Assembly: GCF_051020955.1 (NCBI RefSeq)
Contig: NC_135029.1
Span: 3,558,001-3,622,000 of the forward strand
Direction of reading: 5' to 3'
DNA: 64,000 nt
Source: Megalopta genalis
Taxonomy: Eukaryota > Arthropoda > Insecta > Hymenoptera > Halictidae
Part shown: piece by piece, positions 25,900 to 36,769 of the stretch
How positions within the stretch are numbered: the stretch's first letter is position 1
Layout: every line of letters starts with the position of its first letter
Notes under the pieces: generated by a model
Seen by the model: only the letters and a program-made list of their open reading frames with translations
Database searches by the model: none
Told to the model about the DNA's origin: nothing
Program-made: the position numbers and the translations under genes

Positions 25900-26720
25900 C
25901 GTGGCTTAACCGAGGCGTAAAATTTCACGTTAACGAAATTTTTTCGACTTTTCTGAAAGACCTCGAGCTTCCGTCGGTTTTATTTCGGGCTTCGAAAGTC
26001 CGCTAACAAGTATATGGCCGCGGTACTTGAAAGTATTTGAAATAAGGAGGCGGAATGCAGCACCTTGTTCACGGACGGGGTAAATGCGGAGGCAAGCGGG
26101 AGGGAGTCTGAGCTCGATGCTTGATAGTAGTGGTGGCCGATGACGGTGTGCTGGTGCTGCTCGATGGTGGTGGTAGTGGTGGAGGTGGTGGTGGTGGTGG
26201 TGCTGGTGGTGTAGAGCGCACTAGGCACTTCTAGCTTCCATCAGCAAAGTAATTAATTTTTAATGTACTTTGCCTGCTTATTTCTTTCGTATCATGGATT
26301 TTTTCCCGTGCCTCCGGGGGTAAGGGGGTGGGCGCCAGTGGTACGGCACGGGGGAGGCGACGGTTATGAATTTCTAATGAGATTCCGCGGAGATCTGCGA
26401 GAGATTAGCGTCGCTGGAAGGTGGTACGCCGGAGGTAAAAGTGTGTACCTTGCATGTCTAAGACAGCGGCGACACTAAGGGACTGCCGGACGAAAACAAG
26501 ATACCGATGATAGTCGCGAAGACAGGTATCAAAGGTGCGAATACCGTCGAATCGTTAAACGCCCGTGCACGGTGGCCGATCCTTGCGGAGATACGCTTGT
26601 CCCCCGGATGAAAATCGACTATCTTTCTTGTTTTCGTGCTCTTTATGGAGCTTGCTTTCCCATTTTTATATAATACACCCAATCCTGCTCTTTCCTGCAA
26701 GATTAAAAAGGTCGTCTAGA
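25900..26720. other. GC-rich patch with GGT tract
   Basis: CpG-rich sequence with a GGT/GGA trinucleotide tract at about 26158-26213, which produces a Thr/Ser-rich minus-strand ORF. A homeodomain-type TAATTAATTTTTAATG lies near 26248. No gene is recognised. Confidence 0.4.
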
Positions 26721-29340
26721 GGAGCGTGGTGCACGTGAGAAGGTAGAATAACTATTGATTCGAGATGATCAGTTGGTTTTAAACTATTTTTCATGAATTC
26801 ATGGTGTGTCACTTCGCTTTAATAAATCTTTACATGATTTCGATCTTACATACCTTTTACTTTGTACGCTTACATATGTGAGCATAGTCGTGTAAGTCAG
26901 ACTATCAACAATTTTTATGCAAATGTTAAAAAGATGAATGAAGAAAGTTATAAGTTTGTCACGAATTAACTCAACTATAAATTCATTTAATTATAAATTT
27001 GTTTATTAAACGATTCTGTTTGTTAGTAAGCCATAACATTCTTTGTTTCAAAGAATCAGAAAAATGTGACTTACCACACCGTGACTTTATATAACCCTCT
27101 CATATATAAATTGATAATTAAATGAGGCCTTTTTTTCACATTTTAATTAACCACCCCGCGAGTTTTTTTTTTAGATTTTAGTACCAAGGGACTTGATTGA
27201 TAGTTGACAATTTTATATTTAAAATATATCTTCTTAACACGTTCAGAGCCACGTCAGCTATCGGTGGCTGACACTGAACTTTCCGTTTAGGCCGCGTCAA
27301 CCACCGGTGGCTGACAGTGTAAAATATGATATAAAACTAAATAATTTTCATTGTTTTCATACATTCTAAGTAATTTCAGGATTGTACCATTAATGTACTT
27401 AAAAATATTACTTATCAAAACTCTTTAATGGATTTCATTGAAACAGTTTAAACAAAAAAATACGGTTGTCCCTCACAGGTGTTACAAAATGTGGCAACTT
27501 GCGTGGCCTGACCGCGATTCCCTCATAAATGGGCGTAGCAGTCAACGTTTTAATAATTAGGCTTAATGGTTAGTGAATAACAAATATTAGAGAAAAGGGT
27601 TTATAAAATGAATATCTATTGTTTTACGAACTTTCTCTGCTTTCTGTTTTATGAAGTTAATCGGCTTGTGAATTATGCAAAAAGTAGTATATTACTAATT
27701 TAGAATGACTATGCTGATGAATATGTATGCTCATTAATTAATTTTTTCTCGTTGTCACTTTTTGAATGTAGATTAGTTCTAATTAATTCGATGAAAATTT
27801 CCGATAGGAGGGATAAGAAAAATGAAAATTGTACGATTAATTATTTTGTAAATTTATACTTTGTTTTGCGTTGTGATAAGATTACGCGAATTTTATGCGC
27901 TTATAATTGATGCGACCGCATAGGGCACATTAAAATGTAAACTCTAAGAGAATATAATAGAGGCTACTTTCTTTTATCCCTAATGAAGCCATTATCAAAG
28001 GAAATAACTTTCTAATTAATTCCTGTCTTCATAAATTAGTCAAGAAGAATTTCAATTTACATTAATAGCTAGAGACTTCTATACCGGTGCACGAGAGTAT
28101 TCGGATCTGAAGAACTGTGTTAATAGTTCTATGATCATTGATGGAAGATATTCATGTAAACGCCGGAATGCCTTATTTGTATAAAATCGAATGAAGTTTC
28201 GAGTTTTAACGAGACATGTATCTGTATAAAAATGTATATTTACAATTAACAAAAAATCTTACTGACACAGTCTTAAAGGATTAATAAAAATGTTGGTTCA
28301 TTAACGTTAATGTAGATACTGTATTTTACTTTGTACTTTTACAGTTGAATGTAAGTTAAATTATATATATGCTCTACACAAATTACGTTTTATTGTAGAT
28401 AGCTTTTTTTGACAATTATCATCTGCAGTGATGCAAATTAATATGTTTATATTCTCAAAAATTTACACGTTCATCTAAGTAATTATTAAGATATTAAAAT
28501 TACACAGTTTACATAATTAACAATTTTTAATGCTGATATACATATGTACGTATGCATACATGTAGTTTGTTTGCAAAAACGACAGAAAAATATTAACTTG
28601 TATCACAAATTAGATATTTTATGTAGATTTGCATTTGAGAATGTACGAAATTGCAAAATTAACGGTATGATATTTAAAGTATATTTTTTAAATTACATTT
28701 TATTGTTAGTACAGTATAAGTAATATAATTAAGTAATATAAATCTGAAAATGCAATTAAACACGAGGGGGCAGAGAAAAAGTGTTTGTAACATATTATTT
28801 TAACGTTCGTACGGAGTTTTTAACAATACATACGCAATTAAATTTCTTCCTACAGCTCATTTACACTTTGAATGCAATTCCAATTGGAACTAGGACTAAT
28901 TAATACAATAAGGTAGTCTATTAGTAAATAATATAGCTATCAGAAACCTTTAGCAGTATTTTCTCCGTGTTTCCACCAACTTCAATTTTTCTAAAATTTC
29001 TTGTACACATTAATTAGTAGACTGTAGATTTTTATGGAAAATAAAATTGTCTGCATTTATTGCAAGATACATGAATTACAGAAATATTTATTTCTTTTTT
29101 AAACAATTTTAATTTCAAGTTTTTTAAATGTGTTTCGTGTTCTCAATTTGATCTACTTTTTGTCACAGACGCTTAAAATCAATTAATTAATAAACTAGTC
29201 TTTCCAACTTCTGCAGAAATCAAATTGTTCAGCCCAATTAAAAAAACAAAAAATGCTATCCATTTCAGGACTTGACAATAAAACGTAAATATTTTATTCT
29301 TATTTTGGAAGGGTCATAAAAATATTGCAATAAATCTTAA
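26721..29340. other. AT-rich gene-free stretch
   Basis: No ORF above 60 codons occurs over most of this 2.6-kb interval. Features are a truncated TTAA MITE end near 27234 with two short repeats of the GGTGGCTGACA motif (27266 and 27307), and a MITE-like end ACTGTAGATTTTTATGG near 29021. Otherwise nothing. Confidence 0.5.
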
Positions 29341-29699
29341 TAACACTAGGAAACTGACTATAGGGGCGTCACAAAAGATGTGACAACTGATCCCTGAACC
29401 TTTGATAAATAATAGCGGGGACAGACATTGTAACTGAATAATCTGGTAAAAACCAAAACGGTATTCCATGGCTGGGCAGGTGTACATAGCTGCGTCGTTG
29501 GTTTCGCAAGCACAAAGCAAAACGCGATGGGAGCACGAAGTTACAGGGTCGTGTACTTTACAGAGAAGTTTCATAAATTTTCTTATTGAACTAGGTAAGA
29601 GTGAGTCCCCGTGACCACTTGCTTCAGGGAAAGCAACGGACTCAGGTAGACGTGCGTTTATGGTTCTCGGCCCCTCGAAAAGCGCACGTGCTCACACAT

Positions 29700-29945
29700 T
29701 CATCTCTCCACGCAGCTCACGGATACTTGGAGGAAAGACCTCGGTTCTGCCTATGCGAATATAACTATGCTTTAAGGATGACCGTCGGTGGTCAGGTGTC
29801 CGTGTGTGAGCTCCGGCACCCTGATGGGGCCTATTCGACCTCTCGACAGGATCCTTGCAGGAGTTTTTCTTCCTACCTGCCACGCGGTTGTTGGTGCAAC
29901 GTCGTTGAGATGACTCGTGTATTAGGCACTAATTTGTTTGGGTGA
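29700..29945. repeat. Dispersed repeat pair, copy A
   Basis: The block containing GGTGGTCAGGTG, ATTCGACCT and ending ATTAGGCACTAATTT aligns in the same order and orientation with 31830-32100. The identity is patchy, suggesting an old duplication or two insertions of one element. It overlaps a 114-codon plus-strand ORF whose frame is not conserved in the other copy, which argues against coding function. Confidence 0.5.
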
Positions 29946-30487
29946 TGTATAGTCTGTTTTAACTTGCTTCGTGCGCGTATAGACTGACAACGACGAACAC
30001 CTGCAATTATATTCTTTTTTTTCCAGCTCCTTTCGGCTCGAATGTAAAAGATTTATTCACTCGGTCGAGTTTGCGCATGCCACTAGACTTCTTCTGTGAT
30101 CTTACGTTTACTAACCTTTTGCACTCCGATGTCGCCGATACGGCGACGCTAAATTACTATCTTTTAAGGTAATCGTGTAAAATACATAAATAAAAACACA
30201 ACATCTTTTGTTTATTAGTTTCCACAAAATTTCACAGCGATTTCACAATGATTTTTATGTTGATTCAATTTTGTATAGCAGAATCACAATTTTGTTAACG
30301 TCTTCTCCGAGTTGCTGCTAGGTACTTATGCTTGAGATATCTTCCGAATGCTAGGGGATAAATCTTCTTTCTTTTTTTTTGTAAATTTTGCTTTCTCATG
30401 CTACCATAAACTTGATACCGTTTATTAACACTAAATCTACCGAGATACAAGGATAATTAACGCGTGTCCTTTGTAATGCTAAAAAAC
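29946..30487. other. Non-coding spacer with possible TTAA-MITE end
   Basis: Near 30110, CTAACCTTTTGCACTCCG followed by a GTCGCCGATACGGCGAC palindrome resembles the start of a piggyBac-type MITE whose other end is not visible. Nothing else is recognised. Confidence 0.35.
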
Positions 30488-30637
30488 TACAGTAAATTCT
30501 CCGAGGTTCGCGGCTCATTTTTATAGTTGCTGATTGTCAATAATTATAAAAACGAGGTGCAAGGCTCGAATAATCGTATCTCCTCTTCCCAAATTTTCGT
30601 TTACAGGATGAAGGAAAACTAGGAAGAATTTACTGTA
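30488..30637. mobile_element. Short TA-flanked hairpin MITE
   Basis: TA followed by CAGTAAATTCTCC on the left and GAAGAATTTACTG followed by TA on the right form terminal inverted repeats. The interior TTTTTATAGTTGCTGATTG and its partner TAATTATAAAAACGAG make a hairpin. The element is about 150 bp. Its core, CAAGGCTCGAATAATCGTAT, is shared with the element at 33.84-34.06 kb. Confidence 0.7.
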
Positions 30638-31063
30638 TTTATTTAGATCTCTCGCCACTTACTTACTATAATACATACTTATTATAATATAATATATACT
30701 TATTATAATTAGTAGAGTGCGGATCTTTATGCAAAATAAAATTTCGTAACTTGATAATGCAATTTATAAATTGCAGCAAACAGTATCAAGATAGAAATTG
30801 TGAAATGTTGAATTATTTTAACGAATTGCAAATATTATATAAATAAACTTAATTACTTATACTGTTTCAAATTTCACCAGTCTGTTCTTACCAAAACTGT
30901 GTTAAGTATGAAACAGTAGAAATATTTGAAGTATTTAAGAATACTACTGCATTATTCACAACTCAATGATATAATGAAGCCGGTCATTTTGATCGACTCT
31001 TTAGGTTGAGATGGCGACGCGACGCGGAGCTTCTGTCTGATCGTAATTCAGAATTGTAATGTT

Positions 31064-31287
31064 TTTTTTTTTTTTTTTTATTTTTATTTTTTATTTTTAT
31101 TAACGTGGGGGAAATCTGCCCGAAGGGCGGGGCGGGGGTAGTGCGGAGTTTGACCCGCTAAAACCCCCACGGCGGCCTAGGGCGCTGGCGATTAGCGGGG
31201 GGGGGGGGGGCACGGGAACTCTCAAAGAACACAACCGCGGCCCCCCCTCGCCTGGCCGGCCACCAGGATGGAATGGCGGTGGCCGGG
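31064..31287 (-). mobile_element. 5'-truncated non-LTR retrotransposon insertion
   Basis: Read on the minus strand, a GC-rich segment rich in CCCC/GGGG runs ends in CCCACGTTAATAAAAATA and a long A/T-interrupted poly(A) tail. The insertion is bracketed by a direct repeat GAATTGTAATGTT at 31051-31063 and 31288-31300, the target-site duplication expected of target-primed reverse transcription. The 224-bp body lacks any reverse-transcriptase ORF, so only the 3' end was copied. The GGGGTTTTAGCGGGT motif resembles 3' ends of R1/I-type elements of ants and bees, as I recall them; the clade is not certain. Confidence 0.85.
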
Positions 31288-31829
31288 GAATTGTAATGTT
31301 CGCTCGGTAGGCGCCCTACGCCGCTTTGCGGGACTACCTGCACATGCGTCGCCATGCGTGGTTATTTTTCCTGACTGCACTGTTCTCGACTTCCGCCGCA
31401 GCATCTCGCTTACCCGTCGTTGCCTTTTCGGGTCGAACCGCATCAGGCGCTTGTGCTTGTTACCTTACGTCTGTGTGTATAGCATTTAGGCGATCGCGGG
31501 AGAGCGAGACACGGCGACCGGCGTCTGAAGGCGTAAACATCGACATCGCCGTGTTGCGTGCACTTAATTCCGAGCCCTGATATTGTACACCATAGGTCAA
31601 TTCACATTCGTCCCATTTGCTGAAAAACTCACGTGGCCAGTTGCAAATATAAAGAAATAACGTATAAGATATAATAACGTTTTAGAGATAATAAGAGATA
31701 ATAACGTTTAATTCATATTGTCGATATTTTCAGCCATATTTCGAAAATGAAGACGGATCGACCTATGGTATACATAACATTGTTAGCTCGGAATGATCTC
31801 CCGGACACGTTGGCAAAGTTTTAGTAATT

Positions 31830-32100
31830 AATTGCACGGATTACGGAAAGTTGCACGGAAAAATCTGATGCAGTGAGCAAGCAATTCAGCGTGGCATAAG
31901 AGGCTGTTCTGTTCCGTGAACGTAGATAAGACGACGAGCACCGGTGGTCAGGTGCACGTGTATAAATACAAACACCCCAGTGGATGCACTCGACCTTTCG
32001 TGAGCACTATTGGGGTTCTTCGTCCTTCTACCTGTTCTATTGTTAACTGGGCAACACCGTTAGTACGTCTCGCGCATTAGGCACTAATTTTATAATCCCT
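31830..32100. repeat. Dispersed repeat pair, copy B
   Basis: Related to 29700-29945. The shared landmarks in order are CGGTGGTCAGGTG near 31943, CACTCGACCTTTCG near 31987 and CATTAGGCACTAATTT near 32077. No ORF is maintained. Class unknown; it could be a SINE or a fragment of a longer element. Confidence 0.5.
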
Positions 32101-32690
32101 GTACCGTCGAAGCATCCATGTGCCTCTTGTCTTTCTTTGTGTGTTCAGTGTACATCTGTCCATCTTAAAGCCATAGGGAGGCTTGAGATGTCCTTTACCG
32201 CCCAGGCATTACTTCAACTCGTCCACTATCTCTGCGGTTCTTCACTAACGCAGTAAAACCTCATGGTGAATCCTTGCAGAAGTTATTTCTTCGTCACCCG
32301 AATCCCGCACTTGTGTGTGCTTTGATATTTCGAGAAGAAAAAACATTTCTACCTTTTTCGTTCCCTATCTCAACAATAGATGAACACCTGCATAGTCTAG
32401 AAACAGATGATCCCACAACCTCTGGCAAAAAATCTCCGATCATATACACTAATATACAATTTACAAAAAAATATTCAAATTTTGCAATTATATAAAATGT
32501 TCTTATATGCAGGTAAGACGAATGGGGGACGTAGATGGGATCTAAATAAAGTAAATAAATATAACACAGTCTTTCATTTATTATCGAAAAGAAACCACAG
32601 AGGAAACAAAATGTTACGTGTAAGAAAGTTTCCGATCAGCACATATGTTGGAAAAAAGTTTCCGATCATTGAGTTATTAATATTTTGTTA
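32101..32690. other. Non-coding stretch next to Tc1 relic
   Basis: Short ORFs of 73 and 112 codons lack motifs. The segment may contain the decayed 3' flank of the Tc1 relic that follows, but I could not place its terminal repeat. Confidence 0.35.
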
Positions 32691-32704
32691 CATTACCACG
32701 TGCT

Positions 32705-33325
32705 CATATGACACTTTTAATGCGTCAGGACATTGGTATTCCTAAGTTTTCACAATCCCTAGGCGAAATTATTTTCCACGATCATTTTATCGCATGTCGG
32801 AGTTCCTCTTTAGTTTCTGGCTTTTTCTCGGGGATCAATTATTTTAATGTTGTCCACATGTTTTTGATTGGGTTCAAATCTAAACTGTCCGCAGGTTTTT
32901 TGGTCAGGATTTTGCTTTAAATAGTCTTTTATTAATTTGCTGCGGTCACAACACACTAGCGTTGTCATCTTGGAAAATTAAATCTGAAGAATCTCCGAAC
33001 CAGTCCTTTATGCTTGGAATTAAGAAATCTTCTAAAATATTATAATATATGTTCCTGCATTCACGTTCTGGTATACTGTTCATTTATTTGTTTTGATGTT
33101 GCCCACCTCATATTTTTAATAATTGCACGCTAGATTCTATCGTCTTTCGTCTTTTGTTGCTCGAGAACGACCGCTTCTCTTGCGGTTAGATACACAGCCC
33201 GTTTCATTATATTTCTTTTTTATATCACTTATCGTACTCTGACTGCATCCTATAATTTCTGCGACTTTTCTTTGACCATATCCTTGCTTGAGAAGTTCGA
33301 TTATTCTTAACTTTTAATCGTGTGA
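32705..33325 (-). pseudogene. Dead Tc1-like transposase
   Basis: On the minus strand an N-terminal helix-turn-helix is clear: KIIELLKQGYGQRKVAEI, then SQSTISDIKKKYNETG and the basic SNRKRSGRSRAT. After a gap comes ILEDFLIPSIKDWFGDSSD leading into IFQDDNASVL, the second catalytic Asp block (near 32958-32975). Then follows LDLNPIKNMWTTLK (near 32850-32886), where intact Tc1 transposases have NPIEN. The catalytic Glu therefore appears to be Lys. The first catalytic Asp block is missing, and several stops and frameshifts are present, so the gene is inactive. Tc1-family transposases are usually about 340 residues; roughly 200 are represented. Confidence 0.8.
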
Positions 33326-33351
33326 ATGCAATTTACACATTAGACATATTG

Positions 33352-33398
<47 letters not shown>

Positions 33399-33621
33399 CT
33401 GTATTATTTATCCATTGACTGAAATTTCATTGGAAAAATCACTAGATGAAGTATGTATTGACTCACAGTCAACCACTAAAAACGAAGTATCAATAACAAA
33501 CTACAATTTTATAAAACGGTCATTAAATCCACATGGATATATGGTCTTCAAATCTGAAGCATGGCTGCGAAATCAAACATTAAAAAAAAAGCTTAGAATT
33601 CCACAATTAAAAATATTATGA
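33322..33621 (+). CDS. Small hypothetical ORF after CA repeat (doubtful)
   Basis: A 99-codon frame begins in a CA microsatellite, giving Thr-His repeats, and continues as a compositionally protein-like stretch (EISLEKSLDEVCIDS, then NPHGYMVFKSEAWLRNQ). I recognise no family. It could be an exon or another transposon fragment, since it lies beside the Tc1 relic. No splice sites or partner exons are evident. Confidence 0.15.
33353..33395. repeat. CA microsatellite
   Basis: A pure (CA)n run of about 43 bases. Confidence 0.95.
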
Positions 33622-33839
33622 TTATGATTTTTATGATTGTAAAAGCGTTATGGTATGTCAGAAACGATGACATTAGGAAAACTCTTAAACTTAAAAATTC
33701 CTTCAATCGAAGAAGACATAGGAAGGTAACAGTTATACTGCTACGAATATGTTAAAGTGGTTTCAAACAAAACCGTTTAGTATTAAACAGTAGTTGACTT
33801 TTGCAGAAAGTTGATACATAAGGCTACATCCAAGGGCCC

Positions 33840-34057
33840 TCGATGAGAGTCCTCCAAAATTCGTCCCTAAATGCGACCACAAAAATGGACAATTTGGGAA
33901 GAGAAGATACGTTTATTCGAGCCTTGCGGTTCGTTTCTATAGTTACGAACTGTCAACAACTATAGAAACGAGCTGCAAGGCTCGAATAATCGTATCTCCT
34001 GTTCCCAAATTCATTTTTGTGCACAATCTGAGCGTCAGTTAGGGAGACATTACTGTA
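33840..34057. mobile_element. Hairpin MITE related to 30.49 kb copy
   Basis: CGAGCCTTGCGGTTCGTTTC near 33918 pairs with GAAACGAGCTGCAAGGCTCG near 33967, and CAATTTGGGAAGAGAAGATAC on the left pairs with GTATCTCCTGTTCCCAAATT on the right. The right edge ends ACTGTATA as in the relative at 30.5 kb. The left edge is decayed or truncated. It is non-coding. Confidence 0.65.
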
Positions 34058-34194
34058 TAAGTGGCAGTAACAGTTTATAATGTTCCTGCTACACAAGTGC
34101 CTTGAAGTGTATTTTCGGTGATCTTAGAACTAGCGTCAATGAAAATACTTTGGAAAATATGTTACTTCTAAAATTAAATGTTGGACACTGAATA

Positions 34195-34563
34195 TACAGG
34201 GTTCCATAATTATGTCAACACTCAGAAAGGAGTGATTCCTGAGGTCATTTAGAGTAATTTTTTCCTTAGCGAAAATGCAACCCGCGATTTTGTTTACGAG
34301 TTATTAACGAAAAACACTGACCAATGAGAGGCGAGCTCGCCTAGCGCTAGGCAGCCGAGTCAATCGCCGGAACTGAACTCCGACCGCTTATTAGCTCGGT
34401 CGCTTCGCGCCAGTTGAGCTTGCCTCTCATTGGCCAGTGTTTTTCGTTAATGACTCATAAACAAAGCCGCGGATTGCATTTTCGTTAAGGAAAAAGTTGC
34501 TTCAAATGACCTCAGGAATCACCTCTTTCCGGATGTTAACATAATTATGCAACACCCTGTATA
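34195..34563. mobile_element. Fold-back element, CAGGGTG family, copy 2
   Basis: The left end TACAGGGTTCCATAATTATG pairs with CATAATTATGCAACACCCTGTA on the right. Arms of about 150 bases contain CCTTAGCGAAAATGCAACCC, the GTTATTAACG block and CACTGACCAATGAGAGGCG, all shared with the copies at 24.9 and 59.1 kb. TA flanks are present. The element is about 370 bp with no ORF. Confidence 0.85.
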
Positions 34564-36310
34564 TGTACATAATGGTTCTTTATTTAGCCCAATTTTCAAA
34601 ATGAAGTACACGCAAATCACGATTTGCTTACAAATCTATAATTATTCTGTTTACAGTTCCCGAAATAATGTTAAGCAACTTGAAAAAATAGCGTAAACTT
34701 CTATAGTTCAGTTTGAAATATAAGAAATAAACGTGTCTTCAGAATTGTTACCAATCAAATACAAAATAACTGTTAAAGTTGAACTTTTATAACGGGATCA
34801 AAATGTTATCGTAAATCTTAAATCAGAAAAAGAAATCATTCGAAAATTAAAAGCTAACCGAATAACTTATGTTTATAGAAGTTTACAATTAAATTACAGT
34901 TAAATTACCGTTGCATCACAGTTGAATTCAAGCCCTGGTAACCGCGGATTCAACGTCCGCTTACACGAACCCACGAAACAAGAGCGGGGCAAAATGAGAG
35001 AAAACGCATTTTAATGGAGTAATATGGCATTAATTACTCGATATTCGAAACAGATATCGCTTACAGAAGCGGCCATTATTTCCGTATACACGGCCAATAC
35101 CTCGACGCGGCGTCCAGCTCTTGAACAATCGCAAGTTCGAAGGCAAGATGCGGTGCAGCGAAATTTTCTAATATCCGTAGCTTCTGCCGATCAAACACCA
35201 ATACCATTCGAGCGGGCAGATAACGATAGCCTATGCTTGATGAGAATCATTTATTTCTTCCATCAGGAAACGATCTAGCAATTTCAATGTGCCGCAATAC
35301 GTCATTCAAATATTTACCGAATACTTGTCCGTATTACGGATGCAATTATCGGCGATCTGGAAGAAAAGCGCGTATCATAGCCTCGTCGGTTAGTTTCCCT
35401 CTCAAGCATCTCCTTTCCCTTCGCGCCGCCGCCGTACCGCCGCCTTCCTTCGCCGCGAGTCGTTTTTCACGATTCAGCAATTCCAATCTTGCCATTCAGC
35501 CTTGCCGATCGGTCAGTCTTCGGGGAACACGTAAACCCTTCCGTTCGTGCGCATTATATGTTTATCCGTCTTTATCCACTTTCCTTTTGTTCTCCTGCAC
35601 CACTCCTCTTCATCCCCCGCGAAACCCCGCACCCTTCCGTACGTTGACCAGCCCGAAACGACGCGGTCTTTTCTTGAACGCTCCGTTACTGACAAGCAGG
35701 TAGTAAGAACGGTACGAAGGTACAAGCGCAGGTGCAGCCAACACCGGTGTTCTTACCCCCCTCGAAGCGGCAGAGTAAACCAATGTGTAGTTCTGCACGG
35801 CGTAATTTTTTCTTTTTCGCTCTTTGTCAGCGAAGGACAGCGGCAACCGTTGACGATTTACGAGGAAACGCTTTCGGAAACATATTTTCCGAACGCAGCT
35901 GACAGTTCAGCTGTAACGGTAATCCGGGCGGGGTACTGCGGAAATAATTCTCTTGTCGGCGATGTATTAACGAATGAGTGAACATTTTAAGTTTAAGTCA
36001 TGGGAAATATCGTATTTCTGTAGCGAAATGAACTGAATTCGAGAAAACGTGCTTTTTCTAAAAAGCGAAGGATGTTTTAAATACAACTGAAAGTTACTTT
36101 GTTAAGTAGCTTTAACTGATGATTAAAAGAGAAATTGCGGTTTTTGACAATGTTTAATCTTCTTGCAGTTTAGTTCGCAATTAACTTCACCTCGAATCTT
36201 TAATGTGCAACGTCAAGTAATAGTAAACGCGCTTAACCTGTATTTTTAACTTCAAATTGTTAAGATTGATTTTGATTTTTACAATTAAATATTGTATCGA
36301 AGATGGATGA
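34564..36310. other. GC-rich patch (34.9-36.0 kb) in AT-rich DNA
   Basis: From about 34920 GC and CpG rise. Overlapping ORFs of 156, 144, 84 and 78 codons on both strands have no motif. The block TTTTAATGGAGTAATATGGC followed by ATTAATTACTCG near 35010-35040 is rich in homeodomain-core TAAT sites. Candidate regulatory DNA only. Confidence 0.35.
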
Positions 36311-36416
36311 ATGCTCAAAGAGCATTTACGACATAATATTCCTTCTTCTTATAAAAACGGGAAAAACGGGACTCAAACGTGCAAAAAACTGTGTAACGTG
36401 TACAGGTCGAATACGA

Positions 36417-36769
36417 TTAACCCCTTGCACTACGCTGAAGTCCGAGTGTCGGAGATTATTTATAATATTATATATGTATGTTATATATATATAATAATAT
36501 ATATATTATTATATATGTTATATATATTATTTATATTATTTATTATATTATTTTATTATATTATTATATTATTATATATATAATATATATTATTTATATT
36601 ATATTATTATATTATATTATTATATTATTATATATATAATATATATTATTTATATTATTATTATATTATTTATTTATATTATTAAGACTCGAGTCAGACT
36701 CGAGATACACATGTTTGGCCTAACATTTTCATCACGAGTCAGACACGTGAAAATAGTGCAAGGGGTTAA
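36417..36769. mobile_element. TTAA MITE with AT-repeat core inside mariner
   Basis: TTAA then CCCCTTGCACTACGCTG on the left, and AATAGTGCAAGGGG then TTAA on the right, give a clear terminal inverted repeat GTGCAAGGGG. CCC-starting ends with TTAA target duplication are the signature of piggyBac-type elements. Most of the 345-bp body is a TATATTAT-type low-complexity expansion (about 36455-36685), so its original internal sequence has been replaced or swollen. Confidence 0.85.
36455..36685. repeat. TATATTATT low-complexity expansion
   Basis: An A/T-only tract made of imperfect repeats of ATTATATTATT and TATATATAATA, lying entirely inside the TTAA MITE. It yields only Ile/Tyr/Leu-rich ORF sequence. 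Confidence 0.9.
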
